From Metridium senile (lineage: Eukaryota; Cnidaria; Anthozoa; Actiniaria; Metridiidae): a DNA stretch of 64,000 nucleotides. The translations under genes and the position numbers were made by a program. Shown piece after piece: positions 11,746 to 23,900 of this stretch. The notes under the pieces were generated by a model that saw only the letters and a program-made list of their open reading frames with translations, made no database searches and was not told where the DNA came from. The DNA lies in assembly GCA_949775045.1 (NCBI GenBank), contig OX459108.1, positions 12,485,711 to 12,549,710 of the forward strand, read 5' to 3'. How positions within the stretch are numbered: the first letter of the stretch is position 1; each line of letters begins with the position of its first letter.

Positions 11746-13436
11746 TTTTTGCCGCTAGCCATAGGAAAGGAAATTTGAAGAAGAAATGCACAAAAGTAAA
11801 TGAGCGGAATAAATGTTATTAATTGGGAAAATGCAACCAGCGCTTGAGGCGCCTTTAGGAAAATAACAAACCCGAGATAGAAGATTAGGTTGAGAATAAA
11901 TGTGAAAAAACTATTTAAAAGAAAACAGGGGATGTTTAAATTAATGCCTTAAGGTCGAAGAAAATTGAGAAACAGTTGAGCTCGAATTTAAAATGTTTAT
12001 ACGAGAAAATTGTAAAATGTTGATTAATTGCTCAAGGCAGTAAAAGATGCCTCAAAATCAAGGAAAAACTGAAGTACTTGGAGTTAAAAGTTGAATGATT
12101 TATCTTTGGAAAATGGAAAAGATTTTATTATTGCTGAGGTTGAATTGAAATTATTCAATAATATTCCACTCGAAAATATTAAATAACGGTGAAAACCCGT
12201 TTACATTCATGACGATATACCTAGAAAAAGCTACTTTTTCGCTAGCTTTTTGAGCGTTTTATTTTCTTTTTCGATCCAAATTGTTTACCTTTATCTTCAC
12301 TTAAGTCAAATTATAAAAAAAAGCTCGCCAAAAACTGAAAAAAACGTATAAAAAAGCTCAAAACCCGAGGGTAAATTTGAAAACCTTACCTGCTTTGAGT
12401 ATGTCTCCTGGCTCTTTGTGCTTGTGTTGACCACTGCTCAGTTGCTTATGCCCGGACAAGTGGCCTATTCAAATACTAAAAACACAGACTCATTTTCATT
12501 GTGAGTACTTCCGTCGTAAAATTTTAGATGCAAAACGGAACATATTACGGACTTTTGAATGGTTTTCGGCTTGCAAATCCTCGAAATTGTGCCCAATCTC
12601 TTCTACTGTCGTTGCTGTCGTCGCGTTGGTTGCGGAGTTGTATCGCTGTTTTTCAAATTGTTCTTAATTTTCAAGGATTTTCTTCTCAAAAACGACCAAT
12701 AAAAATGCTTTTTGGAAAACCATTAATTTCGCTTGAAATTATCTCGACTTTTGATCAATTATGCGTTAATTTTCCTCCGTAATTTCTGAGATTTTTCTCT
12801 CTCACCAACTTAAGTTTAGAATTCTCAATTCAAAAACGCAAAATATTACGATTTTGGAATCATTTTTGTCAAAAAAAACCCCAGATTTTCCCCCCTATTT
12901 TGTGTTAATTCGGATGAATGTATATATATATATATGTCAGTTTGTGGTTATATATGGTGTTGTATAGGCCCTATATTTACAGGATATTGCTCGCTATATA
13001 CATACATTACGATCAATTATCCGCTAAATGGCTGTTGACAATAAGACGACAATGATAATAATATATTCAAAAAGTTGAAAAAATCGACAAATCTATATGA
13101 TTTTTCAACCAATTTTCTCCTGTACTTAGTGGCAAAATTATACTCAAACTATAAGCCTAAGAGCATTTCATAATCTGTGATTTTTAAAATCATTTTAAAT
13201 TAATTGGAAAACTTTAAACCTGCTTTGAGGTATTCAACATTTTAAAATGTTATTTTTTTTCAAATGATTAACAAATCACTTCTCGGTGCTATGTTTCAAC
13301 AAGACGCCGCCGGAATTTCTTAACTTTTTTTTGATTTAAGATGCTGTTCTTTTCCATAAAAGCTGTTTTTTTTCTATGCTGTTGTATGATTGTTTGTGTG
13401 TGGGTGCGTTTTTAAGTTTATATATTCAGTAATAGG

Positions 13437-13815
13437 TGTCGCTAAAAGTGAAGAAAATTGGTTTTAATTTGTTAGGTAGCGTTTATAGAATTAAATTAAA
13501 TTTTGAGTTATATGTGCAAAGTGTTAGTGCTAAAAGTCAAGAAAATTGGTTTGAATTTGTTAGGTAGCCGTCATAGAATTCAATTCAATTTTGAGTTATA
13601 TGTGCAAAGTGCTGCTAAAAGTCAAGAAAATTGGTTATAATTTGTTAGGTAACGTTTATAGAATTAAATTAAATTTTGAGTTATATGTGCAAAGTGTCGC
13701 TAAAAGTCAAGAAAATTGGTTTTAATTTGTTAGGTGGGGTATATTACTATAGAATTCAATTCAATTTTGAGTTTATATATTCATAGTTGTCGCTAAAAAT
13801 CAAGAACATTTAATT
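13437..13815. repeat. Tandem repeat, about 88-bp unit, about five copies
   Basis: GCTAAAAGTCAAGAAAATTGG begins copies at about 13439, 13528, 13612, 13699 and 13790. Each continues with TTTGTTAGGTAG and AATTTTGAGTTATATGTGC. Confidence 0.8.
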
Positions 13816-14339
13816 AAATTAAATGTGTTTTCACTTTCGTCTCCCACAGCGTGTAAGACATTTACGCAGTCATCACCCGTGTTTTGAAGCCATTTTTTAT
13901 ATTTATAATAGCCTTGAACTTAGCAAACTATCTTTTTATCGATCGCGTCTTGTTAGACAAAAGGCGCTTCAATCTCCATGTTGTATGATATCCAGGTGTC
14001 AGTAGTTAGAGCAGGAAGCGGGTCACCTGTGAGGTTCACAAATGCATAAATAAGAATATAAATAAATAGAACAGGCGGATGGATGGACGAATTAGCCCCG
14101 CGATTTTAACACTATAAAGATGAAGATAAATCGGCTGTATTTGTTCGTCTTATGTGAATTCATCAAAATCAGACGGCTTTTCGTCTCAAATTGTGTTCGT
14201 CCTGTTTTCACACCAGACGACTTGTCTGTCATAAGACGATTTGTCCGTCATTATAAGACGATTTGTCTGTCATAAGACGATGTCCGTCGTAAGACAGACG
14301 ATTAGTCCGTCTTCTAGTGGGTAAATGGCTATTGAATGA

Positions 14340-14472
14340 AGAATAGGGATGGAAAATAAAAAGATAAATAAATAAATAAATACATAAATAAGTAAATAGA
14401 TAAGTAAACAAATATATGAATGAATAAATGAATGAATGCCGGAATAAATGAATGAATAAATGATCAAATATA
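14340..14472. repeat. (ATAAATAA/GAATGAAT)n microsatellite
   Basis: Tetranucleotide-type array directly left of the MITE at 14475. The minus-strand frames rich in Ile/Phe/Tyr/Leu are artefacts. The preceding 14160-14320 has repeated GACGATTTGTC(T/C)GTC motifs. Confidence 0.8.
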
Positions 14473-14474
14473 TA

Positions 14475-14707
14475 CACCTACTTGCAGTATGGTTGTCATA
14501 CAAAAATATACATTTGTTATAAAGAAAATAGAACATTAGAATTTAGTACGATAGGAATTGATCATGATTAAAAGACAAAAGAAGATCACTCAAGCTGAAC
14601 TCTCTCTTTTGTCTTTTAATTAATTCCTTTCGCACTAAATCACAAATGTTCTATTTTCTTTGTGACAAATGTTCTATTTTGTATGACAACCTTACTGCAA
14701 GTAGGTG
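14475..14707. mobile_element. 233-bp MITE, TA target duplication, TIR CACCTACTTGCAG
   Basis: Left end CACCTACTTGCAGTA-GGTTGTCATAC is inverted at the right end (GTATGACAACC-TACTGCAAGTAGGTG), with TA on both sides (14473-14474, 14708-14709). The outer TACACCTA(C/T)TT motif is shared with 43694-43962 and 55381-55644. Confidence 0.75.
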
Positions 14708-14884
14708 TAGATAAATAAATACATATTGCTTAAAGTAAATACAAAAGATTGAGAAATCATAACAAATAGATAGAAAAAGGGTTTTAATTGAAATGGTCTT
14801 TTATTCGAGATTATATATACCTTTCAGCACGTCCAAGTTCGTTAAGATAGCGAGGTTCTATTGTATTCAAAATAGCGAGGGTCC

Positions 14885-15010
14885 GGGGCTCACACGCAAC
14901 CGTTTTAAGGGTTTTTTCTCCGGGTTATCCGGTTTTCCTCCCTCCGCTAAAATGAACATGTGAGCAGATTTGTGTAGTGTAAATATGGAATGTGGTAGTG
15001 AGTGTGAGTG
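14885..15010 (+). mobile_element. SINE fragment (plus-strand copy)
   Basis: TTTTCTCCGGGTTATCCGG, TTTTCCTCCCTCCGC and GTGAGTGTGAGTGA match the body of the SINE at 3176-3487 in the opposite orientation. The tRNA head is absent. Confidence 0.6.
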
Positions 15011-15327
15011 AACTACACGGAAGAGCTCCGACGTGGAGTGATGGTTGTAAAGTAGTTTTTATTTTTTTTAGTGTCGATACGCAACGTTTCCTCCCCCAAA
15101 AAAATTGGCTTCGGGGAAGACTACAAGGGCCCAAGATGGACGATAAATTCACAACGGAAAAAGTTCTAATGGAAATTGCGTTAGGTTCGTTAAGATAGCG
15201 AGAATAAGAGATAAACAATAGTAATTGGATGGATCAATAATAAGGAAGTTAGATAAATTCACCGGAAAACTAATAGGATGCCACGCTAAGAACAAGAACT
15301 TTTCATGCTGAGAAAAGCAGGCCAGCT

Positions 15328-15737
15328 AATAGGCCTTTTGCAACAACAGGTCACGTGACCCTACCCCTTTTAAATCAAGCAGCTGTGTCCAAATGAACAT
15401 CAGAAATGAAAAGAGCACCTCCATATTAGTAAGAAGCCAAAGGTTTAGCTCATAATATTGAGCATAGGAGAAATAGCATTAAATATAAAATCCAATATTT
15501 TATAAGGAAATGTATGGGAAATAGCTTGCCCACCAGAGCATATTTTCCATACAAATCCTTATAAAATATTGAATTTTAAATTAAATGCCATTTCCTTCGT
15601 TTTACATTTGATTAGCTGATATTTCGCCTTCGTACTAATGTTGAGGTGCTCTTTTCATTTCTGATGTTCATTTTGACACAGCTGTTCGATTTAAAAGGAG
15701 TAGGGTCACATGACCTGTTGTTGCAAAGTGTCTATTG
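15328..15737. mobile_element. Fold-back element, arms of roughly 200 bp
   Basis: TTGCAACAACAGGTCACGTG on the left faces CA(C/T)GTGACCTGTTGTTGCAA on the right (15708-15726). Most of the interval pairs with itself, including AACATCAGAAATGAAAAGAG/CTCTTTTCATTTCTGATGTT and the central TTATAAGGA/TCCTTATAA. It is a MITE-like palindrome without coding capacity. Confidence 0.75.
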
Positions 15738-15849
15738 AACTTGAAACTGACTAATGCTATCATACTATTAGGAATACTGTGACCTGATTAGCTCTTGTAT
15801 ATCTGAATTAAAAGCTGATTCTTGATAGACAGTGGATAGTACATTAAAA

Positions 15850-16200
15850 GATGAAAGAATGAATGAAGGTGACTGATGAATGAATGAATGAATGAATGGA
15901 TGAGTACAGGGATGTATGAATGTATGAATAAATGAATGAATTAATGGAGGTGTTAATGAATAGATGAGTGAATGAATGAACTAATGAGTAGAGGGATATA
16001 TGAGTGGATGAATGAATGGATGGATGGATGAATGTGTTGATGAATGGATGGATATACGAGTGGGTGGATGAGTGGATGGATGAGTGAATGAACGAATGAA
16101 TGAAGATGTTGATAAATGAATGAGTAGATGGATATATGAGTGAGTGGATGAATAAATAAATGAATAGATAGATAGTTGAATGAATAAAGGAATGAAAATA
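15850..16200. repeat. (GAATGAATGGAT)n microsatellite
   Basis: Degenerate GAATGAATG/GATGGATG array. It keeps two minus-strand frames open (Ser/His/Ile-rich), which I treat as artefacts. Confidence 0.9.
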
Positions 16201-16329
16201 CTGAAACCGGGGCCACCAAAACATTATTGAATGCAGAAGCCATTTGAATGCCAATTCATAATTGACACTTTCTTGTTTATAGTTTGGAATTGATGAACAA
16301 ATATGGTTGCAGGATATTTCAGTCGATTA

Positions 16330-17110
16330 ACCACTCCTCTCTCAAAAATCTAATGGTCCGTCCCTTAATAAATGGGCCGAGAGTTCCATTTTGATATTTG
16401 TAGATTTTTGAGAAAGCCAATTAAGTGCAAATTGTATGTTAGTTACCAAACAGTCCCTTACTATATCTAACTAGCCGGGAAAAGCATGGATAAAGCATTG
16501 AAGAAATGGGTAAAGAATTGACTGATTTCGTGAACCCATGCAGGAAACCAATTATATGTCAATTGTCAAAAAATTCCTTGTTAGCAGAGATCCGACGAGC
16601 AATGCTTTAAAGCAATTTTGGAAAAACGAAAGCTTTTAAAAGGAAGCCTATTATTTAAAAAAGTGCTCCACTTATCAATTTTTGTTGACGTTCGTTCTTT
16701 GTTTCAGCCAAACGGTGATCACAATAGTTTAATTACAAGCTACTGCTTTTAAGCTAGATATTTTTAATTTCTTTTTATTTCAATTTTCATAAATAGCTAA
16801 ATTCACGCTGTCGAGGCGGAGTTTGATGCATGACAACCGCGAAAAGGCTTACTGAAAAACAACCCCTTATAAAGCTGGGAAATGACAAGCAAAATGTTTG
16901 AGAAAAATAATCGAAATAAATGTAGATTTTTAAGGAAGCCAGCCAGTTATCTAATTCTATTTAAAAGAAATCTTTGTGAAACATGATCAAAAAGGGTGAA
17001 ACTCCCATACATGTAGATTTTTAAGGAAGCCAGTTGAATGCTTCAGGAAGCCAATTATACGTCGATTGATAAACAAGCCTTTGTGAGCTTGGGAATTATG
17101 AACAATATTT
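16330..17110. repeat. Weak internal repeats, no gene seen
   Basis: TGTAGATTTTTAAGGAAGCCAG recurs at about 16920 and 17018, with related TGTAGATTTTTGAGAAAGCCA near 16400 and CCAATTATA(T/C)GTC(A/G)ATTG at about 16548 and 17050. This looks like an old tandem duplication. Confidence 0.45.
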
Positions 17111-17228
17111 TGAAGAGGTTTTTGTAAAATCTTATTAATACGAGTGCATGGTTTAAGAGGGTATCAAATTTTAGCAAAACTTTTTGATTATTATCATTTT
17201 TTGTTTATTTATTCAGGTATCTGTACAG

Positions 17229-17345
17229 AGAAATTAAAGTTGAGTCTCTTCTATTAAACGACCACTCTCGTAAGCGACCATCTCCCGTAAGCTTTCTTCT
17301 TCCTTCTGGTCCAAGGGTGGTCGCTTACGAGAGAGTCAACTGTAG
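17229..17345. mobile_element. Tigger/pogo-like MITE remnant
   Basis: CTCTCGTAAGCGACCA near the left faces TGGTCGCTTACGAGAGAG near the right, ending GTCAACTGTA. CAGT(T/G)G...-type ends next to TA are typical of pogo/Tigger MITEs. Confidence 0.55.
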
Positions 17346-17526
17346 TAAAAAATAATTTTTTCAAAAGTATTCTTAGCGTTTTGATGTGTGCCTTTTCTGT
17401 CTACTTATAGTTAATAGCGTTGTAGTTAACGATGGTATACACAAATTTATCGGTTTGTTTTTCAGGCACGTTTTAAGTGCTGTCCAATAAATTTCTTTTT
17501 TCGGCGAACATCGTATAGTTTTAAAA

Positions 17527-17967
17527 CACAGCGGTTAAACGACTGCGCATGCGCAAAAAAGCAAGACTACACTCGTACGAAGGGCTAAAGCTCAAAACGT
17601 CAGTAAAGTTAAGTCAACATTTTTTACGGTGTTACAAATTTCATTCTATTACCTATCCTTTATATCGAACACCGACGCAGCCTATACTAGTTTACTCGCT
17701 AGTTTTCATCTACACTCGTACGGATAACTATAAAAAAAACTTTTGAGTTGACGACTTTTTTTTCGTTTTTCTCAAAATGTAAACAAAATTACAAAAGTGT
17801 AAAGTAATGGTAGCTCCACAAGCTTTTTTCGAACTTTCAAGCTTAAACAATGACAAAATTTCTTACAAATCGACAAACACTGTAGTCCGAAATTCCAAAT
17901 GTTTGCAATGGCAAATTTACCGCAGTAAAAAATGTTACGACGCATGCGTTATCGTTTAACCGCTGTG
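17527..17967. mobile_element. 441-bp MITE just downstream of CDC40
   Basis: CACAGCGGTTAAACGA-TGCGCATGCG on the left is inverted as CGCATGCGTTATCGTTTAACCGCTGTG on the right. It contains an AAGGGCTAAAGCTCAAAACGTCAG-type block that recurs at 24055-24190. Its right end lies about 28 bp from the CDC40 stop codon, so it is part of, or ends, the 3' UTR. Confidence 0.75.
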
Positions 17968-17994
17968 CTATAGATTACTCTTTTTCTTGAAGAC

Positions 17995-20900
17995 TCAGTC
18001 CCAGTACTTTATTAGTCCATCCCAACCACAGGTAACCACTTTCGATGTCTCGTGTGGATGCCAAGCACAGCCGATACACACTGTATCGTGGGCCTTGAAT
18101 TTACTATTTGACAAAAAAGAAACGATTATTAGTTAAAGGCCCATCCTCACTTACCAGCATGCTTTGCGTTGTTTCTGTTGATTTGAGTGTATTCGCAGTC
18201 AGTTGTGTTACGAGCTCGAGAAAACAAATAAAACAAAACGCTAAATGATTTAGTAATAGCGTAAATACCCACTCACATCGTAAAAGACATAAAAATATCT
18301 GATGGTCTATGATTCAGTCTTTCGCGCGGTGCATTATGGTAAGTAACCAGGGAAAAAATGCAAAATTACTTATGTAAACTCACCAGTAAAGCTTTGTCGT
18401 TTTCCAATCCCAGATATTTAGTTTCCCATCAGCATCGCCAGATAATAAATAACTAGAGAAAAATATTTTAAACCGTAATTATAAAGTGTTGTCCGCATTA
18501 TAGAGGTTTTTAATATAATATCAATTCTTAGCCAATAAATGAATATTTATTGAATAGATATCATTTCTCATAAATAGTGTGCTATTAATTTGTCTTACAA
18601 ATGTCGAAGCTTGGACACTTGGTGAAAAACGCACTGCGCAAGCTCGGAAGGCGGTCGTGTTTACAATAAAACCATTGGAGATTTATCGGCGTTTGGTAAA
18701 TCTTAAATTTATCGGCGTTTGGTAAATCTTAAAAGTTAAGAAAATTCGTGGAAAGTTAGTGCTTATATTTACCTTACACATTACATTAGTTGTTTTCTTT
18801 CCCTTGTCAAATAACACAAGAGAAATTCGCATAATACATAACACAAAACCCTTCGTAAAATCTTCAGTCTTTTGTTTTGCTTACGCATGCGCCGTGCGTT
18901 TTTCACCCGTGTCGACAGGGACGTTTCGACTGCTAGACTTCATTCGTGAAACAAATGAATAACATAGTCTTTATCTCATATCCACAATGAACAATCTTTA
19001 TAATTTTACTTATTTCTCACTTCTAAAAGTGCGCGATACGATATAGTAGCTATAAGCGGAAAATAGTTCAAGAAAATCGCGCGCATTGATTGGTCGAGAA
19101 ATTCACTATTTCTCGATACAGCGTTTCGCGCGCGCTTTTAGAAATGAGAAATGACCAGTTTTTCTTCAAAAAATGCTGGTTATTTTTGCTTTTTGAAATA
19201 ATCAGCTGTGTATTTATACTACCAATAATTAGTATTCCAATATCTAATACTTACGCCCCATCAGGAGAAAAGCTTGGTTGACACGCGTATCCGGCAACCT
19301 AAGGACGATAAAAAACGGTAGTGCACTTAGTGCATTGAAAATAAGATATTATCTCGATTGATCGTAGTTTAACAGCATGACGATTAAGACTAATGTCTAC
19401 TCTATCGATAAAACTGCAATTTGAATGTTTCTCCTAAACAAAGTACTAATTGACTGAGTGGGAGGGCTGTACGGGAAAATATTTGCCTCGCGGTCATGAC
19501 GATGACCAAGAGCCAAATATTTTCCTGTACGGCCCGACCTAACCCAGTCAATACGTTTTTTATCATATGACCCACTCTTTATAATGCAAAGGCCATTTTT
19601 TTTTGTGATGTTTCGAGTAACGGCTTTTTTCCGAAGGTTTTTTAATATCGCTAATCAATTATCTTACCATATGTCCTTTGAAGACTTTCTTTCTGTTAAT
19701 TCTAAAGCGATTTTGTACTCCAAGTATTAGTATTTGATTATCCATCGATTGGCAGGCCATCCATTTTTCTGTGGACAAAAGTGACAAAGATTTTTAAATA
19801 TTGATTTTGTAATAACTTCTATACATGTAACATTATATTCCTCGTTATTATAATCGTCATCACGACCACCATCATCATCGCTATCGCCATCATAATCATC
19901 ATTTCCATCATCATCAAGTGTGGGCTTCCTATGGTAATCTTTCTTTTCCTCTCCACATTCCCCTCTCTTCCTGTAAACAGAGGAAGCCCATCATAGGCGA
20001 ATGTTAAGTTAATTACATACCGTTCGGATGCAAAGCTACAGCAGGCATTGAATGCATGGATGGTTCAGCGATGTACTTGAAGTCAACAGGAATATCCCTA
20101 CAGACAATACCAAATAGAATTTAATATTTGCGTGATTTTCGTGTTATTTTGTCATGATAGTCCCCTTCACTGTTCCCTGTGCCATCTTGAATGATAGCCG
20201 GGCCTTTGCATTGAAGCGAGAGAGAAGAACGTTGAGCTTACAGGGATAGAGACACCAGGGACCGCGGAGCGCTTTAAAATTGTGGGGGTTTGGCATTCAT
20301 TTCCCGCGCAAACCACAGGAAACCCACGATTCAGTTCTGCCAAATCATGCCACAATAATTCGTGAATTTGCAATACACGTTCGAGCAAAAAATTATCGGA
20401 CAAATTGTGAAAAAAAATCACAATTTGTTATTTTTATTTATATATTTTCTTTTTCGGCGCAAAAAGTCGGTCCCTGGACACGTGAATAATTGTCCCGTAA
20501 GGTGTTAAAAGGTCTCTATCACTGCAAGCTCAACGTTCGTCTTGCTTCGATGCAAAGGCCCGGCTACCTTTCAAGATGGCGCAGGGGACTATCAAAATCG
20601 CCTGATTAGCTGTAAAAATGTTCTTACCATTCCCATACTCGTAAGCTTTTGTCATCCGATGACGAAACGAATCGTCTGTTTTGATCGACAAATGTGATGG
20701 TGTTGACAGCACCAAGATGTCTGTCGTATTCCTGTACTATCTCGTTAGCTCGTATATCCCACTAGAAGAGACAAACATTGTCATTAACATCATTTTATTT
20801 AGAATTATATAATATTTACACGCAAAAACCTGGAAATTTCAGTTGGAAAAGCAAATGGTACGCTTCTTTTCAAACGAAATATCCAGAAATATCGGACTTG

Positions 20901-23900
20901 TGATTGAGGCAATACATTTTTCCCGCTATTTTCGGTTCTTCTAGCTTGACGCGTGTACCATCTATTTTCCCGCTCTTTTCGATTCACCCGGTTTGACGCG
21001 TGTACCATTTATTTTCCCGCTCTTTCCGGTTCTCCCGGTTTGACGCGTTTACCATTTATTTTCCCGCTCTTTCTGGTTCTCCCGGTTTGACGCGTGTAAC
21101 ATTTATTTTCCCGCTCTTTTTGGTTGGTGGAAGCGCTTACCATTTATTTCCCCGCTCATTTTGGTCCGCCATTTTTGTTTACATGCATGAAGTTGTACAT
21201 GAAGTTTACAATATCCAAATGTTGGATTTGCTGTAATGGAAAGCTCCCGGTCTCCGAGGAAGCCGACGGTGCGCTCTTTTCCCCTCTCTCCATCAATGAT
21301 CCGTTGTACAGGTATTTAAAATTTGTTAAAATTAAACAGAATGTAGGGTCAATCTCCGGTTCTTTCGCTCTGAAAACCGGGCACTAACAAACTGAGCTAC
21401 AGGTACTTGAATCTCCAATGTAACTATATTTCTTACCGTCAAAATTTTCTTGTCTGACGTCCCACAAACAAACAAATGCTGCTTATCCTGAATGAAGAAG
21501 ACACAAAACAAGTTAAGTATGTACAATGTATGTCCTCCAAAAATGGAGAAATATCACAAAATATGCGAACTTTCAATTAATTATCCTTAATCAGTAAAAA
21601 TATAAGATCTACCCTCATTCCCGTCTACAAACCTAGCAGCAGTAGCAGTCATAACGTCGACATTCATAAGACAAACAAATATCATTCTACTTATCTCATA
21701 TCCACAATGAATAACCTTTGTAATTATAATTTACGGCGTATTTTACAAATTATACTTACTTCATCCGGGTTAAACTTAACACAATATGGAATTTTACGAT
21801 TTGTGTATCTGCCAATACACTCTCCTAAAGAAACGAAAAAAATGTAGTATAAATACACAAATGATTATAGAAAACCGCGCGTGGTGATTGGACGAGAAAT
21901 TCACACTATTTCTCGATAATCACCTACAGCGTTTCGCGCGTTTGTAGAAAATAAGAAATGAACAATTTTTCTACCAAAAAAGGCTGGTTATTTTAACTTT
22001 TTAAAACATTTATTCTCCTCAGGCTCGATGAATATCGGTGAAAAATAACCTCGACTTTTTCTCGGTTATTCGTTGTGCAATATTTTCAGCAATTTATCTC
22101 GCAATACCGTTGCGACACAAGTTGCTGTAGACAGAATTACACAAAGAAGAGTTCAGTTCTACTTTTCGCAACAAAACTGAGCAACTCCACATTTTCAAGC
22201 ATTGCTAGAAAGTTGCTGAGAAAACTGCACAGTATAACTGAGGCTATCTCGCATTTTTGCTGTCAGACAGCATTGCACAATAATTGTCAATGACTGCGAT
22301 GTTACATCGTGCAATATTTTCAACAACTTATCTCGCAATACCGTTGCAACAAGTTGCTGTAGACATCATTACATAAAGAAGAGTTCAGTTTTACTTTTCA
22401 TAACGGAACTCAGCAACTTGCAACTCCACATATTCAAGCATTGCATTTTGCGAGAGAAGTTGCTGAGAAAATTGAGCCCTTAGTGATCAACTGAAGAAGT
22501 TGTTTGACCAGGGCTTTTCCACAGGAAGCCCAGAGAAACTAACCTGTTTCAGTGTCCCATAATTTCACATATCTGTCATATGCAGCGCTAAGGAATTGAT
22601 CTCCACTGTTATTGAAACTTATGTCCCTCACTGCTTTATTGTGACCTGCAACAAGATTAGAAATAACAATCAACTTTACCAACATATCTGATAGCCTATT
22701 TCAAAGGGGAGCGACTTTTTATAACGGGTGTTGGCATTGTGCAGTATATAGACTGCAAAATAGTCCCTACTTTTATGCAAAAACTCTGAGGAAATGAAGT
22801 TCGAACGAGTGAAGTTTTGGTTAGGAATCTTACCTAGAAATGTCCGTAAACACCTTCTTTCATTGTACACCTCCCAAAGCTGGAACATAAGCATAAAGAT
22901 GAAAGTTAAATGATAATTATGTTGATTACAGTGATGATCATGATGACAACGATGATCAAAGTGAAGTTGATTATGATGGCAATATTGATCAATGACAATG
23001 GTGATCAATGACAATGGTTTTGATGATAGTTATGCCCAGTTATGATGTTGATGATGATGGTAACAAATAAATATATCGTTTTATTTCTATAAAATAGAAT
23101 TTTAAACCCCGAAGCTTGTGGGGCCATGTATCCACTCAACTCTCAAATCACATGTTGATTTTTGCAGAGGGAGGAAAACCTGGAGAAAAAACCTTGTGGC
23201 ATTGGAAAGAACAATGCATCAAACAAACTCTATTCACTTGTCACCGAGCCGGGTATCGAATTCAGGTCACAGTGGTGAAAGGCCAGTGCTCTCACCACTA
23301 GGCCACCCATGTAATGATGTTGATGACGATGATGTTGATGATAATGATGATGATGATGTTTATTATGATGGTAATATTGGTCATGAAGCTGAAGTGGTTA
23401 CCTTAACTTTACAATCCATGCTACACGATAGCAGTAGATGACCAGACAAAGGAAAGAAACGAATGGCTGAGACACCCTTTGTGTGACCAGTCCTGTTCAC
23501 AAACAAAATAACAAAACATTGTCAATTTAATCCTTTTTTATTACTATAGCCCATTAAGAATTATCTTTTTAGCCACTTTTTAACCAATTGCCATTTTGCA
23601 TGGGCTATAACACATGAAAAATCATCTTTTTGAGCCATATCCAAACTTAGATAGGACTTTTGATGGGTTATAGCCTATAGAAAATGCTGAAAAATCTTCT
23701 AAAATGTTTGATTTATAACAAATCAAACTCGACCTTTTAGAAGATTTTTCAACATTTTCTATAGGCTATAACCCATCAAAAATCCCCTCTAAGTTTGGAC
23801 ATTTATTTTTCCAGATAAACACTGGCTTTCCTTACCATGTATGTATGTGTTTTTTTGGTAAATAGCATCTCTCTGGAGGGTCTGTCGTATCTAGTCGTAT

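Noticed and set aside
12375..12485. Possible minus-strand exon (SGHKQLSSGQHKHKEPGDILKA) ending at GTAAGG
   Set aside because: The only good acceptor puts a stop in frame; an alternative acceptor is weak and no neighbouring exon fits.
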